Shown here piece after piece: positions 17,570 through 26,703 of a stretch of DNA of 64,000 bases; within the stretch, counting starts at the first letter, position 1, and each line of letters begins with the position of its first letter. The stretch covers positions 1-64,000 of the forward strand of contig ONJJ01000005.1 in assembly GCA_900318115.1 (NCBI GenBank), in the 5' to 3' direction. The DNA is from an uncultured Prevotellaceae bacterium. GTDB lineage: Bacteria > Bacteroidota > Bacteroidia > Bacteroidales > Bacteroidaceae. The notes beneath the pieces are model-generated. The model made no database searches. It was not told where the DNA came from and saw only the letters and a list, made by a program, of their open reading frames with translations. The position numbers were made by a program, and so were the translations under genes.

Positions 17570-18049
17570 TTACGAGTTAGACATGCGTTTCAGTTGTTCC
17601 TTGATTCTGAACAGGCGGACAGAGACGTTTTTCTCCGAGATGCCCACGATCTGACCAATCTCCTCGTAGCTCAGGTCCTCCAGCCACAGCAGGACGATGG
17701 CGCGGTCGAAGGGGCGGAGGCGCGAGATGCGGCGGTGCAGCATGTCGACCTGCTGCGTGTCCGTGTCGCGGTCCTCGAAGAGGTTGATGTCCACCGTGAG
17801 CTCGGTCCTCGGGCGGCTGCGGCGCTTGCGGTCCTGGCTGATGCAGGTGTTCAGGGCCACGCGGTAAACCCACGTCCGCACGTCGCTCCGACCTTCGAAG
17901 CCCTCGAAGCCGCGCCAGAGGTTGATGAGCACTTCCTGGAAGAGGTCGTTCACCTCGTCCTGGTTTTGCGAGAACATATAGCACACGGTGTAGATGGTGC
18001 TCTTCTGCTCGCGGACCATTCGGCTGAATGTCTGTTCTTTCTGTTCCAT
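17570..18049 (-). CDS. ECF-type RNA polymerase sigma factor
   Basis: A 159-residue sigma-70 family protein with only regions 2 and 4. Region 2 includes DEVNDLFQEVLINLWRG and the DNA-melting/-10 recognition segment DVRTWVYRVALNTC. Region 4 is a helix-turn-helix with LSYEEIGQIVGISEKNVSVR. It directs RNA polymerase to a stress- or envelope-linked gene set, possibly including its own operon. The membrane protein downstream is the probable partner. It lies 82 bases downstream of the GH30 gene on the same strand; no promoter with both elements is visible in that gap, so readthrough from the polysaccharide genes cannot be excluded. Confidence 0.93.
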   Translation of the reverse strand: MEQKEQTFSRMVREQKSTIYTVCYMFSQNQDEVNDLFQEVLINLWRGFEGFEGRSDVRTWVYRVALNTCISQDRKRRSRPRTELTVDINLFEDRDTDTQQVDMLHRRISRLRPFDRAIVLLWLEDLSYEEIGQIVGISEKNVSVRLFRIKEQLKRMSNS

Positions 18050-18131
18050 TGTCTGTTCTGTTGAATCAAGTTTCTACTCCTTAGACGCAAGGAAGGCAGA
18101 AAAACTACACGCTATTCCAATTTTTTTTCTC

Positions 18132-19685
18132 TTATTGCTCCACATAGGTGTGGAAAGAGTGGGGTTGCAGGGTGAGGTTGAGGAATCTGCGCCCCAGCTG
18201 CAGGGAGGTAGTGCGTGGGGAGTCTGTGAAGTTAGCGGTGATGATGATGCGTTTGCCGTCTGTTCGGACGAAGGCGATGAGTGGTGTGCCCTGTGTCTCG
18301 TCCTTGCTCTTGTAGGCGAGCAGACGGCTGCCGGGTGTGACGTAGTGCGAGAAGTGCTTCACGGCGTAGTATTCGGCGGTGTAGCGGTGCTGCCGGGTTT
18401 GCGAGTCCACTTGAATGAGTGCGTTCTGCCTCCATCCCCAGGGGCTTTGACCGTTGTCCTGGAGGATGAAGTTCCAGATGAAGTACTCGTCGCATCCTCG
18501 CCCGATGTAGTCGCAGAGTAGGTGGAAGGTGTGCTCGCCGGCCCGCCAGTCCATGCTGCCGTTGCCACACTCGCTCTCGCTGCTGATGAGGTGCAGGTCT
18601 GGATATCGCTGTCGCAGGTAGCTCAGGTGCTCTCGGCACTCCCATTGTATTCCCAGCCCGAGGACGTCCTCCTGCAGCCCGTCGACAATCTTTTGGACGT
18701 AGTCGAGGCGATTGGTGTTGAAGGTGCCGAGGTAGAGCTTCACTTCAGGCAGGCGGGCCTGCAGGGTGGGCCGGAGGTAGTCGTGGTTGAAGCGGATAGT
18801 GCCCTCTGCCGTCCAGGCGCAGCCGGGGTAGGGCGTGTAGCTGTATGCTTCGTTCTGGTACATGATCATGTCGATGGGCACTCCCTCTTCTCGATAGAGT
18901 TCGATGAACCGGCAGAACATATTGGCGTAGGCCTGCAGGTAGCGTGGGTCCTGGATCATGTAGTCCTGCGTGGCCAGCCGGCGGGGGAAGACTCCGTTGC
19001 GCTCGCCCAGCAGCTGCATCTCCTCGGGGTCTACGTCGGCGGACGTACCGCCGACCACGCTGCCGGCGTAGAGCAGGGCGTCCTTCTCCTTGGGCTGCCG
19101 GTTGTAGCGGCTGCTGAGGACAGGGTAGTCCTGATTGATTTTCATCCAGGCGGGCGGGCTCCATGGCGACATCCAGAAGGTGAGGTCGGGTTGGTGGTGC
19201 TGGGCCATGCGGATGAGGCGGATGACGTTCTGCTTGTCGTGCTCGATGTTGAAGTGGTTGAGGGCGAAGTCGCCGCTGACGGTGTCGCAGGAGTACCAGG
19301 CGCGGCTGTAGTCGTTGGCGTTCATCGTCAGTCGTCCGCGTGTGAATCGGAGGTCGCCGTCTGGAGCGAAGAGGTCGTGCATGACCTGTTCCTGCTCGGC
19401 GGGCGTGAGGAGTTCCAGGGCATCGAGGTCCAGTTCGTTGAAGCAGGTGCCCCAGGCCCGGAACTCGTGGCCGGGCTGCAGGTCAGATAGCTGGAGCAGG
19501 ATGCCGGAGGAAGCGGCGGTACTCGAAGCTTCGGCGGATACGCCGCCGGCCACTTTCGCGGAGAGCCTGGCCTTTGTCTGGCTCCAGGCGCTGGACTCGG
19601 TGGTCGTGAAGTGGACAAAAGTCTGCGCTGCGCCCTGATAGGACGCAGCGAGACAGAGTGTGAGGGTGAAGAGCAGTTTGTTCAT
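18132..19685 (-). CDS. glycoside hydrolase family 30 protein, exported
   Basis: GH30 enzymes hydrolyse beta-linked glucosyl, xylosyl or glucuronoxylan substrates with retention. The 517-residue protein has a signal peptide (to about residue 20), then a TIM barrel with an attached beta-sandwich. Family motifs include WSPPAWMK, the acid/base in MYQNEAY (Glu279) and the likely nucleophile in ISSESECGNG (Glu370). The C-terminal part, with TRQHRYTAEYYAVKHFS and then VTPGSRLL, is the usual GH30 C-terminal sandwich. The start overlaps the stop of the large lyase gene by 4 bases (ATGA), so the two enzymes are made together and probably act on the same glycan. The exact substrate is not readable. Confidence 0.9.
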   Translation of the reverse strand: MNKLLFTLTLCLAASYQGAAQTFVHFTTTESSAWSQTKARLSAKVAGGVSAEASSTAASSGILLQLSDLQPGHEFRAWGTCFNELDLDALELLTPAEQEQVMHDLFAPDGDLRFTRGRLTMNANDYSRAWYSCDTVSGDFALNHFNIEHDKQNVIRLIRMAQHHQPDLTFWMSPWSPPAWMKINQDYPVLSSRYNRQPKEKDALLYAGSVVGGTSADVDPEEMQLLGERNGVFPRRLATQDYMIQDPRYLQAYANMFCRFIELYREEGVPIDMIMYQNEAYSYTPYPGCAWTAEGTIRFNHDYLRPTLQARLPEVKLYLGTFNTNRLDYVQKIVDGLQEDVLGLGIQWECREHLSYLRQRYPDLHLISSESECGNGSMDWRAGEHTFHLLCDYIGRGCDEYFIWNFILQDNGQSPWGWRQNALIQVDSQTRQHRYTAEYYAVKHFSHYVTPGSRLLAYKSKDETQGTPLIAFVRTDGKRIIITANFTDSPRTTSLQLGRRFLNLTLQPHSFHTYVEQ

Positions 19686-22600
19686 CGGAGGTATTTTTTG
19701 CCATTGATAATGTAAACTCCGCGTGGCATGGCCCGGGGATTGAGCCTGCGTCCTTGCAGGTCGAAGGCGTGTGGCGTGGAGTGCAGGGTGTTCGAGGTGT
19801 CGTGCACGGGGGTGTCGACACCTTTGTAGGTGAGTGTGAAGTTGTCCCAGACGAGCCAGGTGCTGCCCGCCGAGGGTTCGCGTATTCCGAGTGTGAGTGT
19901 TCCTTCCTCCACCACGATGTCCACCGAGAGGAGTCCGTACTTCGGGTTGCCCGCCATCTTGTCTCGTTCGGCATCGAAGTTGCTGCCGACGGCGCTCTGG
20001 CTGACGGTTGCTTTCTCCGTCTGCTTGCCGGAGGTGGCGTAGAGGTAGCCGGTGTTGGAACCCTCGCCGTTGGCCATCTGGCAGGTGACGGTGTAGAGTC
20101 CGGCGGGCAGTCCGCTGATGGTCTGTGTGTAGTGGAAATTAGAGCTGTGCCACACTTCTACGGCTCCGTTGTAGCGCTGGTTGCCCCAGGTGCCGGTCAT
20201 GGTCCATCCGAAGCCGTTGCCTACGAACTGTGGGTTGACGAGCAGGGGTGTGAGGTCGATGGGGTTCGTGGCCGTAGGTTCTCCGTGTGCTGCGACGAGG
20301 TCGGCGTGGAAGCGTGTTTTCTCGATGGCGAAGAGCTGCAGGTGGGCGATGTCGTCGCCGGTTTTGTTGCAGGCAATCTCCTCTCCGTCGCGGTAGCCGT
20401 TGGCGGGTGTCCAGAGTCCGAGCCAGTTGCCGGGATAGCGGCCGTTCTCCACGGTCCACGCGCCGTCGGCGTATGTCATGAGCAGCCGTGTCCACTCGCA
20501 GGCCAGGGGCTGGTCGTGGGTGCGTAACTGGTCGGGTCGGTCCCATTCGGTCTGCAGCAGCAGTCCGTCGTAGTCGATGTTGCGCAGGCAGAAGGCGTCG
20601 CCGGAGGGTTCGATGGTGAAGACCTTGGTGAGATCGGTGAGCGGGTCGGCCGGCGTCTGGAAGAAGAGCGCCTTGTTGCCATTCTTGGGGGCGTTCTTGA
20701 GGCCGATGAGCAGGTCTGCCTCATCGCTGGCCAGGACGAAGTAGTGGTTGGCCGCCAGTGCTGCGAGTTCCTCGGTGGAAGAGACGAGCTTGTAGCCGCG
20801 TTCGGAGTTCAGGAGGTCATAGTAGGCATAGTCTGTGGCCTTCACATATATATGGAATGTGTAGGAGTTGCCGTCGAAGGTTGCTGTGACCTCGGTGTCT
20901 TCGTTCACGCTGGCCACGGTGCAGCTGGGGCCTCGAGTGCCGTCTGTCCATAGGATGTTGTCGGGGTCGGCTGTTGCAGGAATCTGCAGTCGCAGTGTCA
21001 CCTCTGTTCCGCTGAGCACTTGCACCTCGCTGCCCTCGCTCTCTCCGTTGCCGACTGCTATGAATTGCTGCGCCGGGACCACGTTGAGGCGGAAACGGCT
21101 CTCGCTGACGGCTCCGCTCTGGTTGGCGTATTGGCAGGTGTAGGTGCGGCTGGTGGTGAGGTTGGGAATGGTGATGACACTGGTCTTCTGGCCATTGTCC
21201 CAGAGGTAGTCATCGGTCCAGCCTGTGGTGGCTCCGGCATAGAGGATGACGCTCTTTCCGCTGAGCACGGTGGCTTCTGTTTCCCGGCGGATATTGCCGT
21301 CGATGGTGATTTCGTTGGTCATCACGTCCGGTGCGGCGTCGCCGCTGACGGCGATGGCGAAGGCCTGTTGGCTTTGGGTGCCGTTGTGTGCGGTGTAGGT
21401 GACGCGGTAGATGTAGCTGTGGTCGGCTTTGACTGTTATCTGGCGTGTGGTCTCGCCTGTACTCCATAGCCAGTTGCCGCTGTCCTCGGCTCCTTCGGGC
21501 AACTGCGGGACGAGTGTGATGTCGGCTCCGTCGGCAGGGATGGCTTTGGAAGGACCGGCCTCATATTTGTACTTCAGGCCTCCCAGGTTGGTCTGGTTCT
21601 TCAGCGTCTCTCCTTTATAGATGATGTCGCCGTGGAGGGGTGTGATGGCCTGGTCGGGCGTGATGGCAGGCCGCCAGCTGGTGAGGGTGGAGAATCCCAC
21701 GTGGTCGAAGCCTCCGGAATTCTGGCTGTAGTTGCCGCCACCACCGTCGGGACACACGGCAGCGCTGGCCTTCTCGGCATATTGAAGTTTTACTCCGCGC
21801 AGTCCCTCGTAGTAGCCGATAGCTCGATCCCAATAGGGACGGTACTCGCCCTTGCCCCCCTCGTTGGGGCCGGTCATGAGCCAGCCGGCACCCATTGTGC
21901 CGCGGCAGTCGGCGTAGTTGTAGTTCGTCCAAGGTAATGCAGAAGCAGCAACACCTCCGAAGTTGAGCGCTGCCACGTGCTCCAGCCCAGCTGCAATGCG
22001 GTCGTCCATGTAGGCGAAGAGGTCATCGCCCTGAGTGAGGCCCACCTGGCAGATGTCCAGTGCCAGTCCCAGTGCCATGAGGGCGTGCCCTTGGTCACGC
22101 CCGCTTTCCTGCATTTGCCCAAGGAAACCCAGCGGACCGCGTGCGTCTGTATGGACCACGGGTACGAGGTTGCCGATGAACTCGTCGCAGCCGTCGTTGA
22201 GAATAACCGTGAGGGAGGAGCGGTCTTTGAAGGTGCCTACGTGGTCGTATTTGTAGAAGCTGACGCCTTGATTGTACATGTGGACGTCATCACAGAGGAT
22301 TCCGATGGACATGACGCACAGTGCGTTGCATAGTCCCCAGTTGCTCCAGTAGTGTCCTGGTCGTTCGCCAAAGTTGGGATAGCGCCAGTTCATCCATGTG
22401 TCGTGGCGTCGGCGCAGGAAGTCGATGGCGGGGTTGTAGAACACGCGGATGATCCACTGGCGGAAGGCATCGAAGTCTTCGCGGCTCCATCCTTCGTAGT
22501 CGCGCATGAGTTCGGCAGCGTTGGCCCATTCGTAGCCATAGATGCCGGCAGCGAGGGAGATGTTGGTGTCGCCACCCAGACCGTTGCACTCACGCACCCA

Positions 22601-23917
22601 TTGCATCATGATACGCACGGCGGCGTCGGCGTTCTCCTGCGTGCCGCCAATCTTCCACCGGAGGGCGTTCTGATAGGCCATGGCTGCTCCGCGCGCGCAA
22701 TTCATATAGTTCTGTCCGCTGCTTCCGCCACGGATCACCGTGGGTGTCGGCCACGTGGCGATGTCCGCGTGGGAGTATTCGTTGGCACAGAGGATTTCCC
22801 AGGCTCGCTTGATGCGCGTGTCGCCGTCCTTCAGCAGTTGTTTGGCTCGCTCTATGTCCTGATTCGAGACGATTCCTCCGGGGTGGATGAAACCGTGGTC
22901 TTCGGTGACTTCGAATACCCGCTTAGGTGCATAGCCTGCTGTGGAAACGGCGTTGGTGAGCAAGGTGCTGAGCTGCTTCACATATTGGTCTATGAGTTGT
23001 TGCGATGCACGTGCGGCCTGCAGCTCCTGTGTGGCCTGGTGAATGACATCTTGCAGTTCCGCCACTGCGTTCGGGGCATATCCTGCGAGGTCGCCCTCTG
23101 CGAAAGAGCGGCACTCCTTGACCTTCGTCTGCAGGGCGGTGAAGTCGCCCGGAGTGCCATAATTGTACTCGCGTTCCAAGTCTGTGGCGATGGTTGCCAA
23201 CTCTGCCACCTGCTGATTACTGACGGCCACGTCGTACAGGCGCACGTCTGCCACCATGGTCTGACGGAGATAGCTGTCGCCAGAGAATGGAGCACGGCCC
23301 ATCCAGCAGTAGCCCGGAGTGGCTGTGAAGACTTCTTTTGGGGTAGGCATTTCACTGCTCTGCGCCACGCGCCGGCCATCTACCCAGAGTTCACCATTCG
23401 AGCCACTTTGGCGGTAGAGCACGTGTGCCCAATGACCTTTGTCGGCAGAGCGGCCCACCTCCAAACCGCTCTCAGAGCCCCATCCTGCCGCAGACGTTGC
23501 CATGCGTTGTGCATTGAGGCGGTAAGCCAGATAGCGCCCTGTGGTCTGGGTGTTGGCAGCCGTGGTGGAGAAAGCCCACAGGAAATAGCCGTTGCCTTCC
23601 AGCGAGGCTGCATCGTCGATGCGGTAGCAGGCGGAGATGGTGAAGTCATTCATGGATTTCAGCAGTACGCCAGCTGCTGCGGTGAGGTTGAGGTAGCCCG
23701 AGTTGTTGCCCAGGTTCAACACTTGGTATTTGCCCACGCGTTCCACCTTTGCCGCTCCAATCAGTTTGGCCGCGATGCCGCCGACAGCATCGGTCACGGT
23801 GGTGCCATCGACTTGCTTGAAATCAACGTGCATTCGCAGATGCTCCTCTGCTGCCAGAACGCTGCTGAGGAGTGTCAGCAGCGCCAGTGCCAAAAGATAA
23901 AGTCTTCTTCTCGTCAT
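19682..23917 (-). CDS. multidomain secreted alginate-lyase-fold polysaccharide lyase (PL38-like)
   Basis: This 1411-residue protein starts at the ATG at 23917; a longer frame reaches 24298 but would run into the divergent promoter and gene. A signal peptide is followed by a LamG-like lectin domain (about 28-240), a helical linker, and an alginate-lyase-type alpha-toroid (about 330-700) with segments such as GGSSGQNYMNCARGAAMAY and FGERPGHYWSNWGLCNAL. Then come Ig-like modules (SGNWLWSTGETT, GWTDDYLWDNGQKT), a trefoil-like region, a carbohydrate-binding-like sandwich, and a C-terminal tail FDLQGRRLNPRAMPRGVY that resembles type IX secretion sorting tails. It most likely cleaves a uronic-acid polysaccharide outside the cell. 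Assignment to PL38 rather than another alginate-lyase-fold family is tentative. Confidence 0.8.
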   Translation of the reverse strand: MTRRRLYLLALALLTLLSSVLAAEEHLRMHVDFKQVDGTTVTDAVGGIAAKLIGAAKVERVGKYQVLNLGNNSGYLNLTAAAGVLLKSMNDFTISACYRIDDAASLEGNGYFLWAFSTTAANTQTTGRYLAYRLNAQRMATSAAGWGSESGLEVGRSADKGHWAHVLYRQSGSNGELWVDGRRVAQSSEMPTPKEVFTATPGYCWMGRAPFSGDSYLRQTMVADVRLYDVAVSNQQVAELATIATDLEREYNYGTPGDFTALQTKVKECRSFAEGDLAGYAPNAVAELQDVIHQATQELQAARASQQLIDQYVKQLSTLLTNAVSTAGYAPKRVFEVTEDHGFIHPGGIVSNQDIERAKQLLKDGDTRIKRAWEILCANEYSHADIATWPTPTVIRGGSSGQNYMNCARGAAMAYQNALRWKIGGTQENADAAVRIMMQWVRECNGLGGDTNISLAAGIYGYEWANAAELMRDYEGWSREDFDAFRQWIIRVFYNPAIDFLRRRHDTWMNWRYPNFGERPGHYWSNWGLCNALCVMSIGILCDDVHMYNQGVSFYKYDHVGTFKDRSSLTVILNDGCDEFIGNLVPVVHTDARGPLGFLGQMQESGRDQGHALMALGLALDICQVGLTQGDDLFAYMDDRIAAGLEHVAALNFGGVAASALPWTNYNYADCRGTMGAGWLMTGPNEGGKGEYRPYWDRAIGYYEGLRGVKLQYAEKASAAVCPDGGGGNYSQNSGGFDHVGFSTLTSWRPAITPDQAITPLHGDIIYKGETLKNQTNLGGLKYKYEAGPSKAIPADGADITLVPQLPEGAEDSGNWLWSTGETTRQITVKADHSYIYRVTYTAHNGTQSQQAFAIAVSGDAAPDVMTNEITIDGNIRRETEATVLSGKSVILYAGATTGWTDDYLWDNGQKTSVITIPNLTTSRTYTCQYANQSGAVSESRFRLNVVPAQQFIAVGNGESEGSEVQVLSGTEVTLRLQIPATADPDNILWTDGTRGPSCTVASVNEDTEVTATFDGNSYTFHIYVKATDYAYYDLLNSERGYKLVSSTEELAALAANHYFVLASDEADLLIGLKNAPKNGNKALFFQTPADPLTDLTKVFTIEPSGDAFCLRNIDYDGLLLQTEWDRPDQLRTHDQPLACEWTRLLMTYADGAWTVENGRYPGNWLGLWTPANGYRDGEEIACNKTGDDIAHLQLFAIEKTRFHADLVAAHGEPTATNPIDLTPLLVNPQFVGNGFGWTMTGTWGNQRYNGAVEVWHSSNFHYTQTISGLPAGLYTVTCQMANGEGSNTGYLYATSGKQTEKATVSQSAVGSNFDAERDKMAGNPKYGLLSVDIVVEEGTLTLGIREPSAGSTWLVWDNFTLTYKGVDTPVHDTSNTLHSTPHAFDLQGRRLNPRAMPRGVYIINGKKYLR

Positions 23918-23948
23918 AGTTATGTCATTTAGTGAATGAAATTTGGTG

Positions 23949-23956
23949 CAAAGGTA
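23949..23956 (-). promoter_or_regulatory. -7 promoter element for the lyase-GH30 operon
   Basis: TACCTTTG on the minus strand, 32 bases before the lyase ATG. The -33 box is not clear. The divergent regulator gene has its own element in the same 211-base gap. Confidence 0.6.
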
Positions 23957-24094
23957 AATGCTTTTGCGCAAATCCACATTCTTCAATCGTCTAAAACCGA
24001 CCAAAAGGATAGTCCAAACGCAGAAATAGACTTTTTTAGCACCATTTTTAGACGAATTTTGCCCTTGAAAGACTTGTTTTTTGGTGGAATCAGC

Positions 24095-24102
24095 TACCTT
24101 TG
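24095..24102 (+). promoter_or_regulatory. -7 promoter element for the AraC-type membrane regulator
   Basis: TACCTTTG, 27 bases before the ATG at 24129, with CTTG 18 bases upstream as a weak -33 candidate. The shared divergent region is a natural place for the regulator to bind. Confidence 0.6.
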
Positions 24103-24128
24103 CACACAGATTTCTAAAGATATTGCAC

Positions 24129-26390
24129 ATGAAGCGACTCTTTCTAATCTGCAGTCTGACATTGTTCTTCTTGGAGATTTGTTCCGGAGGGCATCGACGT
24201 TGGACAGTAGCCGATGGCCTTCCGACGGGTGAGGTTTGGCAGATTGTGGAATTACCCTCTCGGCAGATGCTTGTCAACTGTGAGGGTGTCTTCTGCATCT
24301 CTAATGGTGCGGGATTTGATGTGCTGCCGTGTGACTACGGTCGTACCTACCAGTTGCCAGAATATGCCAATGGCTATGGCCGCCTCTGGCAAGGCGACTC
24401 CCTGCTGTGGCTCCATGATTTCTACCGCTTGTTTCTTTTCGATGCCCGTCAACGTGCTTTCCGCTATGACATAGAACAGCGGCTGACGGATCCTGTCCTC
24501 AGACGTTTTGCTCAAGGGGAGGTGCTTCGTGATGTACCCACAGAGGAGCAATGGCACCGCATTGATTCCTTAGGACTGGCAAGGAACTATGGCACGGTGG
24601 CCGTGGATTATCAGTGCGGTCTCTGGATTGGAACCCGAAATGAAGGCATCGTCTATCTCTCGCCCAGACCTATGCAAACTCGTGAACTGACGGGGGGCGA
24701 CTGGAGGATAGGTGTGGCGCGAAGCTACACAGACCGTCAAGGGCGCATCTGGCGTTGCAAGGCTGATGGTGTAGAGGTCGAGGAGAACGCCATCTTTACC
24801 TTATATAATAAAGAGAATGTGCAGGGGCTGCCCTACAACCGCACCACCTTTGTCTGCCAGTTGCTCGACGGACGCTACCTCCTGTGCGACTCACTCTCTA
24901 CATTGGGCTATTTCAGACCTGCGACGCGTCAGTTCGACAACCTCAATACCCGACTGCCAGCGTTGCAAGCTTACCGTCATTTCGTTGGTGCCTGTCCTAT
25001 CAATCGCCAATGGACGGCTGTCTATGCTCAGAGCGGAATCTTTCTGCTCGACACGCAGGCCGACAGCCTTTCCTCTGTTTCTTTTGCGGCAGAGATTTCT
25101 CGCTATGCTACCAAGTACAACTGCCTGCTGCTCGACCACGATGGTCGACTTTGGATTGGCACCCAAAATGGTCTCTTCTGGATCAATGCTGTGGAGTTGT
25201 TGCCGAGAGACTCCTCCGCACATCCCTGCATGAGGATAGAAGGGCTGGCGAACAACTGCATCCGCAGCCTCGTCCTTGACCAGCGAGGCAATGTATGGGC
25301 TGGAACTTCGTGTGGTATCTCGCGCATCACGCCCTCGGTGCTCAATCTGGGAGTGGAGGATGGCGTGCCTGCGGTGGCGATGATGGAACGCGCGGCCTAT
25401 ACCACGAAGGAGGGGCTGCTGGTCTTCGCTGTAGGCGGTGATCGCGGCATTGTGTTCCATCCTGATTCTTTGTCTCAGGATACCATGCCCAAATCTGTTG
25501 TCATCACGGGCTGCTGGGAAGGTCCTGCAAGGGAGATGTCGCTATTGGCGCAGTTGCCTCGCTTCAGTCTGCCCTACGATCAGAACTACCTGACACTCCA
25601 GTTTTCTACACTTAACTACGCAGCATCCTCCCACACCAGCTATCGCTACCGCCTGTTGCCTATGCAACAACAATGGAATACCAGTAGTGGCGTCACAGGC
25701 CAAGGTTCGGCAATCTATACGGCCTTGCCGCATGGTGACTACCGCTTTGAGGTGCAAGCTTCACTGCCGGACGGAACCTGGGGCGAATCTACGATGGTAG
25801 AGTTCTGCATTCGGCCTCCGTTGTGGCTCACATGGTGGGCAAAACTGCTTTATGCATTGTTCACGGTGCTCTTCGTTGTCGGTGTTTTGTCCTTCTATCT
25901 GAGGCATCGTCGCCGACTGATGGAGCGTGAGAATGAAGATCGTGTCAACCAACTCTTTGAACTGCGCGAGGAGGCTCGTCACCAGTTTGCACAGGCTGTG
26001 AACATCGATCCTGGGAAGATTGCTGCCAGTCATGAAGAAGAAGTGTTGGTCGGGAAGATGCTGAAGGCTATAGGGCAGAACATGGACAACTGTGACTACA
26101 CCGTGGATCAACTGGCCTCGGATGTGGGAATGAGTCGTGCCAGCCTCTACAAGAAAATGCAAACTCTCTTAGGAATCACGCCCAATGATTTCCTGCGCAA
26201 CGTGCGTCTGAAGCATGCTGCCAAGTTGTTGCTCGAAACCAACGAGCCGGTCAATCAGATATCCCTTCAGATAGGTTTCCAAACTACGCGCTACTTCAGT
26301 CAGTGCTTCCGCTCGTTGTTTGGCATGACACCTTCGGATTTTCGCCGCGAGAACTCGCTCTCTTCTGAGGCGAATTCTCACGACGATTGA
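24129..26390 (+). CDS. membrane-spanning regulator: periplasmic propeller sensor fused to AraC DNA-binding domain
   Basis: A 753-residue protein with a signal peptide (MKRLFLICSLTLFFLEI), a periplasmic sensor made of two-component-regulator-propeller repeats (for example YQCGLWIGTRNEGIVYL, GRLWIGTQNGLFWI, GNVWAGTSCGISRI), a Y_Y_Y-type beta domain (about 470-560), one membrane helix (about 565-590), a short helical linker, and an AraC helix-turn-helix domain (about 640-745, with VDQLASDVGMSRASLYKKM and then IGFQTTRYFSQCF). No histidine kinase, ATPase or receiver domain lies between. It resembles a hybrid two-component regulator with the phosphorelay removed, similar in idea to SusR. It faces the lyase/GH30 operon and probably senses a breakdown product of that glycan. 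The ATG at 24129 is chosen because the signal peptide begins there. Confidence 0.88.
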   Translation: MKRLFLICSLTLFFLEICSGGHRRWTVADGLPTGEVWQIVELPSRQMLVNCEGVFCISNGAGFDVLPCDYGRTYQLPEYANGYGRLWQGDSLLWLHDFYRLFLFDARQRAFRYDIEQRLTDPVLRRFAQGEVLRDVPTEEQWHRIDSLGLARNYGTVAVDYQCGLWIGTRNEGIVYLSPRPMQTRELTGGDWRIGVARSYTDRQGRIWRCKADGVEVEENAIFTLYNKENVQGLPYNRTTFVCQLLDGRYLLCDSLSTLGYFRPATRQFDNLNTRLPALQAYRHFVGACPINRQWTAVYAQSGIFLLDTQADSLSSVSFAAEISRYATKYNCLLLDHDGRLWIGTQNGLFWINAVELLPRDSSAHPCMRIEGLANNCIRSLVLDQRGNVWAGTSCGISRITPSVLNLGVEDGVPAVAMMERAAYTTKEGLLVFAVGGDRGIVFHPDSLSQDTMPKSVVITGCWEGPAREMSLLAQLPRFSLPYDQNYLTLQFSTLNYAASSHTSYRYRLLPMQQQWNTSSGVTGQGSAIYTALPHGDYRFEVQASLPDGTWGESTMVEFCIRPPLWLTWWAKLLYALFTVLFVVGVLSFYLRHRRRLMERENEDRVNQLFELREEARHQFAQAVNIDPGKIAASHEEEVLVGKMLKAIGQNMDNCDYTVDQLASDVGMSRASLYKKMQTLLGITPNDFLRNVRLKHAAKLLLETNEPVNQISLQIGFQTTRYFSQCFRSLFGMTPSDFRRENSLSSEANSHDD

Positions 26391-26412
26391 TATAAGCACG
26401 GAACTTGCACCT

Positions 26413-26703
26413 TTATTTCACCCGCAGGTAGGTGCGCAACGCCTTCACGTAGTTCTCGAAGGCGGTGTGGCCCTCAGCGGTGATGCGGCAGAGGGTGCAG
26501 GGCTTCTTGCCCTTGAAGGTCTTCTCCACCTGGATGTAGCCCGCCGTGGAGAGCTTGTCGATCTGCACGCTCAGGTTGCCTGCCGTGGCGCCTGTCTGCT
26601 CTTTGATATAGGAGAACTCGGCCTCCTCCGAGGCGATGAGCAGCGACATTACTGCCAATCGCAGCTCGGAGTGAAGCAGGGGATCTAATGGCTTGAAGTT
26701 CAT
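26413..26703 (-). CDS. winged-helix transcriptional regulator
   Basis: A 96-residue one-domain regulator of the MarR-like winged-helix type (PF13601-like). It begins with LDPLLHSELRLAVMSLL, then a recognition segment TGATAGNLSVQIDKLSTAGYI, and a wing VEKTFKGKKPCTLCRIT. Such proteins bind promoter DNA as dimers and often control a neighbouring membrane protein. Its start overlaps the stop of the membrane-protein gene by 4 bases, so the two are coupled. It converges on the AraC-type regulator with 22 bases between stops. Its ligand is unknown. Confidence 0.85.
   Translation of the reverse strand: MNFKPLDPLLHSELRLAVMSLLIASEEAEFSYIKEQTGATAGNLSVQIDKLSTAGYIQVEKTFKGKKPCTLCRITAEGHTAFENYVKALRTYLRVK

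Noticed and set aside
22352..23932. 526-codon plus-strand open frame
   Set aside because: Antisense of the lyase gene; rich in C, H and V, no motif, and no promoter.
23918..24298. N-terminal extension of the lyase (127 codons)
   Set aside because: It would cross both divergent promoters and the first codons of the regulator; a clean signal peptide starts at 23917.
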